From contig NZ_AUDY01000008.1 in NCBI RefSeq assembly GCF_000425705.1, positions 744,001 to 808,000 on the forward strand: 64,000 nucleotides of DNA, given 5' to 3'. The notes beneath the pieces were generated by a model. It did no database searches. It was not told the origin of the DNA and worked only from the letters and a program-made list of their open reading frames with translations. The DNA comes from Halobacillus kuroshimensis DSM 18393 (GTDB lineage: Bacteria > Bacillota > Bacilli > Bacillales > Halobacillaceae). Both the position numbers and the translations under genes were made by a program. Positions within the stretch are counted from its first letter, which is position 1. The number at the start of each line of letters is the position of its first letter. Positions 1-9,158 of the stretch are shown here, piece after piece.

Positions 1-1775
1 TGAGTGTGGATCAGGACTGTTCATCTGAAATGGCCGCAATGCTTGGATCATCTATTTCCCTTGGGATTTCAGATATTCCATTTGAAGGACCAATTGCCGG
101 TGTCATCGTCGGCCGTGTTGATGGAGAATATGTAATCAACCCGACGGTGGAGCAGCAGGAGAAGAGTGATATCGACTTGACTGTTGCCGGTACGAAAGAT
201 GCCATCAACATGGTGGAAGCCGGAGCACAGGAAGTTTCCGAGGAGGACATGCTCGAAGCGATCATGTTCGGACATGAGGAAATCAAGCGTCTTGTAGCTT
301 TCCAGGAAGAGATTGTTGCAGCGGCCGGCCGTGAAAAGATGGAGGTCAAGCTGTTCGATCTTGATGCAGAATTGAAAGCGAAAGTAGAAGAACAGGCGAA
401 GGCTTCTCTTGTAGATGCTATTAAGACAGAAGAGAAAAAAGCCCGTGAAACTGCAATCGATCAAGTGAAAGCGGATATCACTGCGCTTTATGAAGAGCAG
501 GAAGCTGATGAGGAAACATTGAAGCAGGTCGGCTCCATTCTTGACGACATGGTGAAGACCGAAGTACGCCGCCTGATCACAAAAGATAAAATCCGTCCGG
601 ATGGCCGTGGTGTCGATGAAATTCGTTCATTGTCCTCCCGTGTCGGGCTGCTGCCACGTACACATGGATCTGGATTGTTCACACGTGGACAGACTCAGGC
701 ATTAAGCGTATGTACACTTGGAGCTCTGGGGGATGTTCAAATCCTTGATGGTCTTGACCTTGAAGAGTCCAAGCGCTTTATGCACCATTACAACTTCCCT
801 AAATTCTCTGTTGGTGAAACAGGACCCATCCGCGGACCGGGCCGTCGTGAAATTGGACATGGAGCTTTAGGTGAGCGTGCCCTTGAGGTTGTTATTCCAT
901 CAGAAAATGATTTCCCTTATACGATCCGTCTTGTGTCTGAAGTGCTCGAATCCAACGGCTCGACTTCTCAGGCAAGTATCTGTGCAAGTACTCTTGCGAT
1001 GATGGATGCGGGTGTGCCGATTAAAGCACCAGTAGCCGGTATTGCTATGGGACTTGTGAAATCCGGCGAGGATTACACGATTCTTACAGACATTCAGGGT
1101 ATGGAAGATGCTCTTGGTGATATGGACTTTAAAGTAGCTGGAACAGCTAAAGGTGTCACAGCTCTTCAAATGGACATTAAGATCGATGGTCTTTCAAGAG
1201 AAATCCTCGAAGAAGCTCTCGCGCAGGCGAAAAAAGGTCGTATGGAGATTCTTGAGTCTATGCTGGCTACGCTTCCGGAAACTCGTTCCGAGCTTTCTGA
1301 ACATGCACCAAAGATCATGACGATGAAAATTAACCCTGACAAAATCCGTGACGTTATTGGACCAAGCGGAAAGCAGATTAACCAGATCATCGATGATACT
1401 GGCGTTAAAATCGATATTGAACAGGATGGGACAGTCTTTATTTCATCCACGGATGCCGGCATGAACGCAGCCGCTCAAAAAATCATTGAAGACATCGTCC
1501 GCGAAGTTGAAGTCGGTGAAGTTTACAATGGTAAAGTGAAGCGTATCGAAAAATTCGGAGCTTTCGTTGAACTCTTCAAAGGCAAAGAAGGACTCGTTCA
1601 CATTTCTGAAATGGCTGAAGAACGCATCGGTAAAGTGGAGGATATCGTATCCATCGGAGACTTTATCAAAGTGAAAGTAAAAGAAATCGACAATCAAGGA
1701 CGTATCAATCTGTCCCGTAAAGCTGTTCTGATCGATGAGAAAAAAGAACAGGAATCCAACGTCGAACAATCCTAA
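1..1775 (+). CDS. pnp: Polyribonucleotide nucleotidyltransferase (PNPase), 5' end missing
   Basis: Phosphorolytic 3'-5' exoribonuclease of the RNA degradosome. The reading frame is open from base 3 (Ser-Val-Asp-Gln-Asp-Cys) with no stop upstream, so the gene enters from outside the window; about 115 N-terminal residues of a ~700-residue family are absent. Visible parts are the end of the first RNase PH domain, the helical linker (around residues 130-200 of the visible part), the second RNase PH domain with its GRGVDEIR start and SNGSTSQAS phosphate-binding stretch, a KH domain ([13 protein letters not shown]) and a C-terminal S1 domain ([20 protein letters not shown] as start). The GTG at base 6 is only an internal valine codon. 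A terminator follows at once. Identity is very secure. Confidence 0.97.
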   Translation, partial: SVDQDCSSEMAAMLGSSISLGISDIPFEGPIAGVIVGRVDGEYVINPTVEQQEKSDIDLTVAGTKDAINMVEAGAQEVSEEDMLEAIMFGHEEIKRLVAFQEEIVAAAGREKMEVKLFDLDAELKAKVEEQAKASLVDAIKTEEKKARETAIDQVKADITALYEEQEADEETLKQVGSILDDMVKTEVRRLITKDKIRPDGRGVDEIRSLSSRVGLLPRTHGSGLFTRGQTQALSVCTLGALGDVQILDGLDLEESKRFMHHYNFPKFSVGETGPIRGPGRREIGHGALGERALEVVIPSENDFPYTIRLVSEVLESNGSTSQASICASTLAMMDAGVPIKAPVAGIAMGLVKSGEDYTILTDIQGMEDALGDMDFKVAGTAKGVTALQMDIKIDGLSREILEEALAQAKKGRMEILESMLATLPETRSELSEHAPKIMTMKINPDKIRDVIGPSGKQINQIIDDTGVKIDIEQDGTVFISSTDAGMNAAAQKIIEDIVREVEVGEVYNGKVKRIEKFGAFVELFKGKEGLVHISEMAEERIGKVEDIVSIGDFIKVKVKEIDNQGRINLSRKAVLIDEKKEQESNVEQS

Positions 1776-1787
1776 ACATTAAAGAAA

Positions 1788-1819
1788 AGAAACTGGCTTG
1801 CCAGTCTCTTTTTTTTTGT
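1788..1819 (+). terminator. Rho-independent terminator of pnp
   Basis: AGAAACTGGC pairs with GCCAGTCTCT across a TT loop and is followed by a run of nine T. Confidence 0.85.
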
Positions 1820-1917
1820 CTTTTTTCCTATAAAAAAGAGTCAGAGGACCGTTCCTGTATTTTCTAAGGTCTAACATCCACCCTTCTTCCATACGATGAT
1901 AACAGGGGGGATTGTCC

Positions 1918-2838
1918 ATGAAGTTCCGAACCGTTGCGGCAGGTATTATCATTCTTTCTTTTTTAACAGGTGTGGGACTGGCTGTTCTTACAACAGATAA
2001 AAACGTCCCTGTCTATAAAGAAAGCTCCCTGTACCAAAAGATCCTGAATGAAAAAGACCGCTATGAACTAAAGGCGAAGGATGCTGTGATCGATTCGGTA
2101 TGGAAAAAAACACCGGGGATCTCCGGGCGTGAGGTGGATGTTGAAGCTTCTTATCGGAAAATGAAAAAAGAAGGATCCTATAAAAAGGATCACTTGGTAT
2201 ATAAGATGACCCGCCCGGATGTGTCCCTTGATGATCTCCCTCCTGCACCGATATACAGAGGACATCCTGATAAAAAAGCGGTCTCGCTTTTCATCAACGT
2301 ATCATGGGGAGAGGAGTACATTCCGGAAATGATTGACGTGTTGAATAAACACCAGGCTAAAGCCGCCTTTTTTATTGACGGGGCATTTGCCAATGAGTTT
2401 CCTCATTTAATACAGATGATTGAGGAAGAGGGGCATACCATTGGAAGTCATGGATACGGACATAAGGATATGGGGCGGATGTCAAGAGCCGAGGCTGCAG
2501 ATAATTTGAAGCAGGCGGATGATATTCTCTTTGCTTTAACAAAGCAGAAAATAGAATATTTTGCTCCTCCATCCGGCAGTTTTCATATGGAAACCGTGGA
2601 GGCGGCAGATGAACTCGGGATGGAGACGATGTTATGGACCGTGGATACGATTGACTGGCAGAAACCAAGCAAAGACGTTCTTGTCACCCGGGTGCTCAAT
2701 AAAGTACATAACGGAGCAACGATTCTGATGCATCCGACACAGGTGACGGTTGACAGTCTGCCTCAGCTTATGGAAGGCATCCGCAAAAAAGGGCTGCAGA
2801 TCTCGGACCTTCCGAAAATGTTAAGTGAAGAAAGATAG
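1918..2838 (+). CDS. ylxY: Polysaccharide deacetylase-like sporulation protein YlxY
   Basis: 306-residue NodB-fold protein with an N-terminal signal/anchor segment (about residues 5-24), so probably exported and membrane-held. Start at ATG 1918 because AGGGGGG lies 7 bases upstream; a TTG at 1912 is too close. The NodB domain spans roughly residues 120-295. The first motif (normally TFDDG) reads FINVSWG, so the catalytic and metal-binding aspartates are missing; the HxxxH metal motif (SHGYGH) and the terminal LMHP histidine remain; the usual RPPxG arginine is replaced (APPSG). Loss of the motif-1 aspartates is, to my knowledge, also seen in B. subtilis YlxY, so deacetylase activity is doubtful. 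Position downstream of pnp is as in B. subtilis. Confidence 0.9.
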   Translation: MKFRTVAAGIIILSFLTGVGLAVLTTDKNVPVYKESSLYQKILNEKDRYELKAKDAVIDSVWKKTPGISGREVDVEASYRKMKKEGSYKKDHLVYKMTRPDVSLDDLPPAPIYRGHPDKKAVSLFINVSWGEEYIPEMIDVLNKHQAKAAFFIDGAFANEFPHLIQMIEEEGHTIGSHGYGHKDMGRMSRAEAADNLKQADDILFALTKQKIEYFAPPSGSFHMETVEAADELGMETMLWTVDTIDWQKPSKDVLVTRVLNKVHNGATILMHPTQVTVDSLPQLMEGIRKKGLQISDLPKMLSEER

Positions 2839-2850
2839 GAGGGCGTAGGG

Positions 2851-3084
2851 ATGAGAATGAAGGCTATGGCAAAGAAAGAAGTCATTGATGTAGATAACGG
2901 GGAGAAACTCGGGGTTTTGGGACGTGCAGATTTGATTATTGATCCGGATACCGGCCGGATCATTTCGCTTGTCATTTTAAATCATGGGGTAATTGGAATT
3001 GGGTCTTCCAAGCGGGAAATGACGATTGATTGGGAACAGATACAAACAATCGGAGAGCATACGATTCTATTGAAAAGAAAGTGA
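2851..3084 (+). CDS. ymxH: YmxH/YlmC-family PRC-barrel sporulation protein
   Basis: 77-residue single PRC-barrel-like domain (LGVLGRADLIIDPDTGRIISLVI followed by a W-E-Q-I core). The family is conserved in spore formers; molecular role not established. GGAGGG precedes the ATG, 12 bases after ylxY stops, so it is probably cotranscribed with ylxY. In B. subtilis the M16 protease gene mlpA sits between ylxY and ymxH; it is absent here. Confidence 0.9.
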   Translation: MRMKAMAKKEVIDVDNGEKLGVLGRADLIIDPDTGRIISLVILNHGVIGIGSSKREMTIDWEQIQTIGEHTILLKRK

Positions 3085-3087
3085 TGG

Positions 3088-3114
3088 GCCGCAGCGTGTG
3101 CTGCGGCTTTTTTT
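3088..3114 (+). terminator. Terminator of ylxY-ymxH
   Basis: GCCGCAGC-GTGT-GCTGCGGC followed by seven T. Confidence 0.9.
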
Positions 3115-3130
3115 GTTGGTGGTTGAAATC

Positions 3131-3157
3131 ACTAACTCCGCATTCCGGCATAGGATA
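3131..3157 (+). promoter_or_regulatory. Candidate sigma-K promoter for dpaAB
   Basis: AC (3131-3132), 16 bases, then CATAGGATA (3149-3157), matching the sigma-K pattern AC-N16/17-CATANNNTA. The spoVF operon of B. subtilis is sigma-K dependent in the mother cell, so the match is in the expected place. Confidence 0.65.
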
Positions 3158-3194
3158 CAAGGAGATAAGACATTAGAAAAAGGAGACATCCGGG

Positions 3195-4091
3195 ATGCTA
3201 ACAGGATACCATATTGCAGTTATTGGTGGCGATGCCCGGCAGATTGAGCTGATAAGGAAGCTTAATGAATGGGGTGCTGCCGTTTATCTTGCAGGATTCG
3301 ACCAACTGAATGAAAGCTTCAGGGAAGCTGTCGATCTTGATCTTGATAGTAAGCAGGTAGAACAGCTCGATGCCATCATTCTTCCCGTACCTGGAACGGA
3401 TGGGAATGGAAATATAGAGGGGATTTTCTCCAATCAGTTGATTCAATTAAAGGAAGAGTGGTTAAAGAAAACACCTCCTCACTGTCAGATTTATACCGGA
3501 ATCGCCAACGAACACTTATACACACTGGCAGAACGTGCGGACAGGAAATTAATCCCTCTTATGGACCGGGACGATGTAGCGATCTACAACTCCATCCCTA
3601 CTGTAGAGGGGACATTGATGCTTGTTATCCAGCATACAGACTTCACTATTCACGGGTCGAAAGTAATCGTGCTTGGACTCGGGCGCGTCGGGATGAGTCT
3701 GGCCCGCACTTTTCATCACTTAGGCGCCGACGTCAGCGTCGGTGTAAGAACAACGAGCAGCGCAGCGCGGGTGTATGAAATGGGGCTGACACCGATTGAT
3801 ATGAAACGGCTGGAAGGCAGAGACATGTCTTGTGACATCCTGATCAATACAATTCCGTCACAAGTCGTTACACCGGGGATCATTAAACAGCTTCCTTCGC
3901 ATGCGTTGATCCTGGATCTCGCTTCCAAGCCCGGAGGAACGGATTTCCGATACGCCGATAAGCGCGGGATTAGAGCACTGCTGGCTCCGGGCCTCCCTGG
4001 TATTGTGGCACCGAAAACAGCAGGCCGGATCATTGCTGATGTCGTTTCCAGGCTGATCCAGGATCATTCCAGAAAGGAAAATGAAGCATGA
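3195..4091 (+). CDS. dpaA: Dipicolinate synthase subunit A
   Basis: 298-residue NAD(P)-binding subunit of dipicolinate synthase (SpoVFA), which makes dipicolinic acid from the DapA product in the mother cell during sporulation. An N-terminal dipicolinate-synthase domain (residues ~1-120) is followed by a Rossmann domain with GLGRVG at about residue 157. AAGGAG lies 10 bases before ATG 3195. The last four bases (ATGA) overlap dpaB, indicating translational coupling. Downstream asd-dapG-dapA supply the substrate. Length fits the family. Confidence 0.96.
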   Translation: MLTGYHIAVIGGDARQIELIRKLNEWGAAVYLAGFDQLNESFREAVDLDLDSKQVEQLDAIILPVPGTDGNGNIEGIFSNQLIQLKEEWLKKTPPHCQIYTGIANEHLYTLAERADRKLIPLMDRDDVAIYNSIPTVEGTLMLVIQHTDFTIHGSKVIVLGLGRVGMSLARTFHHLGADVSVGVRTTSSAARVYEMGLTPIDMKRLEGRDMSCDILINTIPSQVVTPGIIKQLPSHALILDLASKPGGTDFRYADKRGIRALLAPGLPGIVAPKTAGRIIADVVSRLIQDHSRKENEA

Positions 4092-4684
4092 TAAACTTAA
4101 AAGGCAGAGTCATTGGATTTGGATTAACCGGTTCCCATTGTACGTACCATGAAGTTTTCCCAGTAATGCAGGAACTGGTCGATATGGGGGCCACCGTTGT
4201 TCCGGTGTTATCCTATACGGTTCAAAAAACAGATACGCGTTTCGGGGAAGCCGCGGATCATCTGAAGAAGATTGAAGAAATTACAGGGGAAAAACCGATC
4301 ATGACCATTCCGGATGCGGAGCCACTCGGGCCTAAGCGGCCGCTTGACTGTATGGTCATTGCCCCATTAACCGGGAATTCCACAAGTAAACTAGCCAATG
4401 CTTTAACGGATTCTCCTGTGCTGATGGCAGCTAAAGCCACTCTCCGTAATGAAAGCCCCGTCGTGCTGGCCGTGTCGACAAATGATGCGCTCGGACTGAA
4501 CGGCATCAACGTGATGCGCCTGATGGCTACGAAGAATATTTATTTCGTTCCGCTCGGTCAGGATCATCCATATAAAAAGCCGAATTCCCTTGTAGCGGAT
4601 ATGACCTTGATTCCGGAAACCATTGAAGCAGCTCTGGAAGGGAAGCAACGGCAGCCTGTCCTGATAGAAAGATATCCAAATTAA
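4088..4684 (+). CDS. dpaB: Dipicolinate synthase subunit B (flavoprotein)
   Basis: 198-residue flavoprotein-fold subunit (SpoVFB) that partners DpaA. The N-terminal GFGLTGSHC segment and the central MVIAPLTGNSTSKLANALTD stretch are typical of the flavoprotein superfamily in this subunit. It begins inside the dpaA stop codon. No clear terminator follows before asd, so some readthrough into asd is possible. Confidence 0.95.
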   Translation: MINLKGRVIGFGLTGSHCTYHEVFPVMQELVDMGATVVPVLSYTVQKTDTRFGEAADHLKKIEEITGEKPIMTIPDAEPLGPKRPLDCMVIAPLTGNSTSKLANALTDSPVLMAAKATLRNESPVVLAVSTNDALGLNGINVMRLMATKNIYFVPLGQDHPYKKPNSLVADMTLIPETIEAALEGKQRQPVLIERYPN

Positions 4685-4788
4685 TTAAAAGTTTCTTTTC
4701 AGTGATTCTTCCATTTATGATAAAATAACAAAAATAGTGACATGTTTTACTATTCTTACAATAAATCAGCGAAGAAAGGGTGCCGAAG

Positions 4789-5835
4789 ATGAATGATACA
4801 AACCAATACAATGTAGCCGTCGTAGGAGCAACCGGAGCGGTAGGCTTGAAAATGCTCGAAACTCTGGAAGACAGGGATTTTCCTATTGGAGAACTTAAAC
4901 TCCTTTCTTCCAGCCGATCTGCCGGACAGAAATTAACGTTCAAAGGCAGAGAATATGTCGTGGAGGAAGCTGTACCTGAGAGTTTTGATGATGTGGATAT
5001 CGCATTGTTCTCTGCGGGGGGATCGGTTTCTAAAAAGTTCGCCCCTGAAGCTGTAGACAGAGGCGCAGTCGTCATTGATAATACCAGTGCATACCGGATG
5101 GCAGAAGGTGTACCGCTGGTCGTGCCGGAAGTGAATGAAGCGGATATTCAAAAACATAAAGGCATCATTGCCAATCCCAACTGTTCAACGATCCAAATGG
5201 TTGCTGCACTCGAGCCGGTAAGAAAGCAGCTCGGCCTCAGCCGGGTGATTGTTTCCACCTACCAGGCAGTATCCGGTGCGGGTAATGAAGCTGCTGATGA
5301 GCTGAGGGAACAGTCGATGGACTTTTTGAATGGCGAGGATTTAAAAGCAGAAATCCTTCCGGTAAAAGGAGACGAAAAGCATTTTCCAATCGCCTTCAAT
5401 GCGCTGCCGCAAATTGACGTTTTTCAGGAAAACGGGTATACCTTTGAAGAAATGAAAATGATCAATGAAACGAAGAAAATCATGCATGCCCCGGATTTAT
5501 CTGTCGCGGCAACGTGTGTGCGTCTTCCGTTCTTTACTTCCCATGCAGAAAGTGTCTATGTTGAGGTGGAACAGTCTGGAGTGAGCGTTCAGGATATTCA
5601 GAACCTGCTGAAACAGGCACCCGGTATCACACTTGAGGATGACCCTTCCACCCAGACATATCCGACACCGCTGACAGCTGCCGGTAAAAGAGATGTATTT
5701 GTAGGAAGAGTCCGGAAAGATCTTGACCACGAGAAAGGGTTCCATATGTGGGTTGTTTCTGACAATCTCCTGAAAGGTGCTGCATGGAATTCCGTTCAGA
5801 TTGCAGAGCGTCTCGTTGCTAATCAATGGCTGTAA
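4789..5835 (+). CDS. asd: Aspartate-semialdehyde dehydrogenase
   Basis: 348-residue enzyme that reduces aspartyl phosphate to aspartate semialdehyde, the branch compound for lysine/DAP/dipicolinate and threonine/methionine. NADP-binding GATGAVG at the N-terminus and the catalytic cysteine in NPNCSTIQ (about residue 129) are present. ATG 4789 is preferred over an in-frame GTG at 4780 because GAAAGGG lies 8 bases upstream of the ATG. It leads the asd-dapG-dapA cluster (25 bases to dapG). The preceding 100 bases are AT-rich but hold no promoter I can define with confidence. Confidence 0.96.
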   Translation: MNDTNQYNVAVVGATGAVGLKMLETLEDRDFPIGELKLLSSSRSAGQKLTFKGREYVVEEAVPESFDDVDIALFSAGGSVSKKFAPEAVDRGAVVIDNTSAYRMAEGVPLVVPEVNEADIQKHKGIIANPNCSTIQMVAALEPVRKQLGLSRVIVSTYQAVSGAGNEAADELREQSMDFLNGEDLKAEILPVKGDEKHFPIAFNALPQIDVFQENGYTFEEMKMINETKKIMHAPDLSVAATCVRLPFFTSHAESVYVEVEQSGVSVQDIQNLLKQAPGITLEDDPSTQTYPTPLTAAGKRDVFVGRVRKDLDHEKGFHMWVVSDNLLKGAAWNSVQIAERLVANQWL

Positions 5836-5860
5836 ACTTCTTATGAGTTGAGGTGGCCGA

Positions 5861-7102
5861 ATGAAATTGATTGTACAAAAGTTCGGAGGAACATCAGTCC
5901 GGGATCTGGAAAGCAGATCCCGGGCTGTCCATCATGTGAAAAAAGCGTTGAATGAGGGAAGTAAAGTAGTTGTGACCGTGTCTGCTATGGGGCGCAAGGG
6001 GAGTCCTTATGCCACGGATACGCTGTTAAGCCTGATTCATTTTCCGGATATTGATGTCTCACCAAGGGAACAGGATTTGTTGATGTCCTGTGGGGAGATT
6101 ATCTCCTCGATTGTGTTTTGTCATGAATTGTGCAAAGAAGGGATCAAAGCGGTATCCTTGACTGGAGCTCAGGCTGGAATCGTTACCAATGATGATTTTA
6201 CAAAAGCAAAAATCACGCAAATGAACCCCGGGCGCATTTACAGAGAATTGAAACAGGTGGATGTCGTTGTCGTCGCAGGATTCCAAGGGCAGACGCTTCA
6301 GGGAGAGACAACGACGATCGGCCGAGGAGGCAGTGATACAACAGCTGCTGCACTGGGAGCCTCACTTCAGGCGGAGTACATCGATATATTCACAGATGTG
6401 GAAGGGATTATGACCGCAGACCCGAGGCTTGTCGAAGGTGCCCGGCCCCTCCCGAGTATTACGTACAATGAAATCTGCAACCTGGCTTATCAAGGAGCTA
6501 AAGTCATCCATCCCCGTGCAGTTGAAATTGCCATGCATGCGAAAGTCCCCATCCGGGTGAGATCGACCTATTCCGATGCCCCGGGTACATTGGTGACGGG
6601 TTTGAAAGACCATGCATCCGGCCGTGATCTAATAGAAAGAACGGTGACCGGGATTGCCCATATCAACGGGCTCACTCAAATCAAAGTTCAGTCCAAGGAA
6701 GACCCTTCCAAACTTCAATCCGATGTCTTCAAATCGATGGCATCCGCCAACATTTCTGTCGACTTCATTAATATCTCTCCAAGTGGCGTTCTCTACACCA
6801 TCAGCGACCTCTACACGAACAAAGCCCGCCGGATTCTGCAGGAAATCGGTTACGAACCGGAAATTCGGGAAGGGTGTGCGAAAGTATCCACAGTCGGGGC
6901 CGGCATTACCGGAATTCCCGGCGTCACAGCTGACATCGTTCAAGCACTGACAGACAAGGGAATTCAAATTCTTCAGTCCGCAGATTCCCATACCACCATC
7001 TGGGTTCTGATAAAAGAAGAACATCTGATCCAGGCTGTCAATGCCCTTCATGACGTCTTTCAGCTGAGTCATACAACAAGAAAGGGAGAAATGCAGCCAT
7101 GA
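5861..7102 (+). CDS. dapG: Aspartokinase I (DAP-sensitive type)
   Basis: 413-residue aspartate kinase starting with the KFGGTS phosphate-binding motif. Two ACT domains occupy the last ~150 residues (from about 265). Position between asd and dapA matches B. subtilis dapG, the diaminopimelate-inhibited isozyme active in cell-wall and spore metabolism; feedback specificity is inferred from context. GAGGTGG precedes ATG 5861. The end overlaps dapA by four bases (ATGA). Confidence 0.95.
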   Translation: MKLIVQKFGGTSVRDLESRSRAVHHVKKALNEGSKVVVTVSAMGRKGSPYATDTLLSLIHFPDIDVSPREQDLLMSCGEIISSIVFCHELCKEGIKAVSLTGAQAGIVTNDDFTKAKITQMNPGRIYRELKQVDVVVVAGFQGQTLQGETTTIGRGGSDTTAAALGASLQAEYIDIFTDVEGIMTADPRLVEGARPLPSITYNEICNLAYQGAKVIHPRAVEIAMHAKVPIRVRSTYSDAPGTLVTGLKDHASGRDLIERTVTGIAHINGLTQIKVQSKEDPSKLQSDVFKSMASANISVDFINISPSGVLYTISDLYTNKARRILQEIGYEPEIREGCAKVSTVGAGITGIPGVTADIVQALTDKGIQILQSADSHTTIWVLIKEEHLIQAVNALHDVFQLSHTTRKGEMQP

Positions 7103-7980
7103 GTTTTGGGAAAGTTTTAACGGCTATGGTCACTCCTTTTGATGAACAAAACCGGGTGGATTTTCATCAAACCTCCATCCTTATTGAACACCTCATAAGC
7201 AGCGGCTCCGACGGCCTTGTCGTAACGGGGACCACAGGAGAATCTCCGACGCTGACCCGAAGTGAAAAGATTTCCTTATGGAAGCATGTCGTCCAGGTCG
7301 TTCATAAGCGAATTCCAGTCATCGCAGGCACAGGCAGCAACAACACGATGGATACGATTGAAATGTCCCGTCAGGCAGAGGCGGCAGGCGTTGATGCAGT
7401 TATGCTCGTAGCTCCGTATTATAACAAACCGGATCAGGAAGGGCTGTATCGTCACTTCAAAGCTGCAGCCGAATCCGTCTCCCTCCCGGTTATGGTTTAC
7501 AATGTACCCGGGCGGTCTGTAACAAAAATAGATCCGGATACGGTCGTCAGGCTTTCGAAAATCAGCAACATAACGTCGGTGAAGGAGGCATCCGGTGACC
7601 TCAATGCCATTGCCTCCATCGTATCCCGCACAGCCCCCGGATTTGATGTGTACAGTGGTGATGATCATTTGACACTGCCGGCCTATGTGATTGGTGCTGC
7701 AGGCATCATTTCAGTAGCATCACACGTCATTGGAGATGAAATGCAGCGGATGCTTCGTTTGTTCGACCTTGGAAGAGGTCGGAAAGCAGGAGCCCTCCAT
7801 CGGGAACTGCTTCCTATTTTTGAAGGCATGTTCTCAGCGCCTTCCCCTGCACCCGTGAAAGCAGCCCTGCGCTGTATAGGTATTGAAACCGGCGGTGTGA
7901 GGCTTCCGCTCCGTGCGTTGACGGATGAGGAAGAGAAAGGTATCCAAACACTGCTGGATCATTCTTCTTTGCAGAGCTGA
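7099..7980 (+). CDS. dapA: 4-hydroxy-tetrahydrodipicolinate synthase
   Basis: 293-residue TIM-barrel aldolase that condenses pyruvate with aspartate semialdehyde. TTGESPTL (substrate-binding threonines), VYNVPGRS (catalytic tyrosine) and the Schiff-base lysine in SVKEASG are visible. It is the last gene of the cluster and is followed by a terminator that begins in its stop codon. In B. subtilis rnjB comes next; it is not here. Confidence 0.96.
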   Translation: MSFGKVLTAMVTPFDEQNRVDFHQTSILIEHLISSGSDGLVVTGTTGESPTLTRSEKISLWKHVVQVVHKRIPVIAGTGSNNTMDTIEMSRQAEAAGVDAVMLVAPYYNKPDQEGLYRHFKAAAESVSLPVMVYNVPGRSVTKIDPDTVVRLSKISNITSVKEASGDLNAIASIVSRTAPGFDVYSGDDHLTLPAYVIGAAGIISVASHVIGDEMQRMLRLFDLGRGRKAGALHRELLPIFEGMFSAPSPAPVKAALRCIGIETGGVRLPLRALTDEEEKGIQTLLDHSSLQS

Positions 7981-8003
7981 CCGGCTGACATGCCGGTCTT
8001 TTT
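7979..8003 (+). terminator. Terminator of asd-dapG-dapA
   Basis: GACCGGC-TGACAT-GCCGGTC then five T; the stem starts inside the dapA stop codon. Confidence 0.85.
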
Positions 8004-8105
8004 CGTTTCCTATTCGGATTCCGCTAACGCAGCATTGGAATCTCTGTATGTTTCTTTCCGTTTTCAGTCATACTACGGGAAAAGCATGTGAAAGGAGCGG
8101 AACAG

Positions 8106-8828
8106 ATGAAAGACGAACCTTCCAAAGAAAAAGATCCATCCAAATCCCAGTCATCCCTTGTTGACAAAATCCAGCAGCTTGGGCAGAGCAATGTCCCTCA
8201 GCCGGCAGATTCAAATATCCATGTCCTGCCGATCATCGGCCAGGTGGAGGGCCATGTCCAGCTGCCTTCACAAAACAAAACGACTAAATATGAGCACCTC
8301 ATCCCACAGCTGATCGCTATTGAGCAGAACCCGAAAATCGAGGGCCTTGTCGTCCTTTTGAATACAGTGGGCGGCGATGTAGAAGCCGGGCTGGCTATAT
8401 CAGAAATGATTTCTTCGCTTTCCAAGCCAACCGTATCGATCGTACTGGGAGGAGGACACTCCATCGGCGTCCCGATATCTGTATCAGCCGACTATTCATT
8501 TATTGTGGAAACAGCCACGATGACCATTCACCCGATTCGGATGACAGGTCTTGTTATCGGAGTACCGCAGACATTTGAATACATGGATAAGATGCAGGAG
8601 CGTGTCATCAGTTTCGTCACCAAGCATTCCAATATTCCTGAAGAAAAATTCAAGGAACTTATGTTTGATAAAGGGAACCTTACAAGGGATATCGGAACAA
8701 ATGTTGTCGGCCAGCAGGCGGTGGATCACGGCCTCATTGATGCGGTGGGCGGTGTGAAGGAAGCGATGGCTAAATTGAACGAATTGATTGAGAGCAATAA
8801 AGATGCGGACAGTCAGGTGGTCCAATGA
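8106..8828 (+). CDS. tepA: Translocation-enhancing protein TepA (ClpP/crotonase-fold protease)
   Basis: 240-residue cytosolic ClpP-like protein. In B. subtilis TepA is linked to protein translocation and spore-protein turnover. The fold is shown by [19 protein letters not shown] and [11 protein letters not shown], the latter carrying the putative nucleophilic serine in a GxSxG-like setting. ATG 8106 is chosen because AAAGGAG is 8-9 bases upstream; an in-frame GTG at 8088 lacks a ribosome site. The end overlaps ylzJ by four bases. Confidence 0.92.
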   Translation: MKDEPSKEKDPSKSQSSLVDKIQQLGQSNVPQPADSNIHVLPIIGQVEGHVQLPSQNKTTKYEHLIPQLIAIEQNPKIEGLVVLLNTVGGDVEAGLAISEMISSLSKPTVSIVLGGGHSIGVPISVSADYSFIVETATMTIHPIRMTGLVIGVPQTFEYMDKMQERVISFVTKHSNIPEEKFKELMFDKGNLTRDIGTNVVGQQAVDHGLIDAVGGVKEAMAKLNELIESNKDADSQVVQ

Positions 8829-9031
8829 CGATTATCTATACACCTCTAAGTGAGTATGATGTGTTTCCTGACGAATCCACCATGGAGATGGTGTATCATG
8901 AACACGGAGACTGTCCCATGATGTGCAGAAAGGGACAGGACGGTAAAAAGCAGATAGTCCAGATTCTCTCTACGGACCCTTCTCATTTTCTGGATCCGTC
9001 TTTACAGCCGGGTCAATGGTTGGACTCGTAA
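8825..9031 (+). CDS. ylzJ: YlzJ-like small protein
   Basis: 68-residue protein of unknown role, always found between tepA and ftsK/spoIIIE in Bacillus. Starts within the tepA stop codon (ATGA). Recognisable by the [16 protein letters not shown]-like start and the central HEHGDCPMM segment. No transmembrane or catalytic motif visible. Confidence 0.88.
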   Translation: MTIIYTPLSEYDVFPDESTMEMVYHEHGDCPMMCRKGQDGKKQIVQILSTDPSHFLDPSLQPGQWLDS

Positions 9032-9046
9032 CAAGAGGACAAGCTG

Positions 9047-9055
9047 TGGTATAAT
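9047..9055 (+). promoter_or_regulatory. Extended -10 promoter for ftsK
   Basis: TGGTATAAT is a perfect TGnTATAAT extended -10 box 16-24 bases after the ylzJ stop. No -35 box at proper spacing (TTGGAC at 9020 is 24 bases away). Confidence 0.55.
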
Positions 9056-9060
9056 ATAAG

Positions 9061-9136
9061 AACTGAATGGCGGGATGTCGGTCGTTTTTCTTCAGCAGTG
9101 GATGAAGGAAGCACCGGCATCCTTCTCTTTTCAGTT
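9061..9136 (+). other. Large leader stem-loop before ftsK
   Basis: AACTGAA (9061-9067) pairs with TTCAGTT (9130-9136); GGATGTCGGT (9073-9082) pairs with ACCGGCATCC (9113-9122) with one G-U. The structure would start a few bases after the predicted transcription start and end 5 bases before the AGGAGGTGG ribosome site. No T-run, so not a terminator. Confidence 0.45.
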
Positions 9137-9158
9137 TTAGTCAGGAGGTGGAATTATT

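Noticed and set aside
4685-4788. Lysine riboswitch or T-box before asd-dapG-dapA
   Set aside because: Only about 100 AT-rich bases, too short and without the required conserved stems.
9020-9055. TTGGAC as -35 for the ftsK promoter
   Set aside because: The 24-base spacer is too long for sigma-A.
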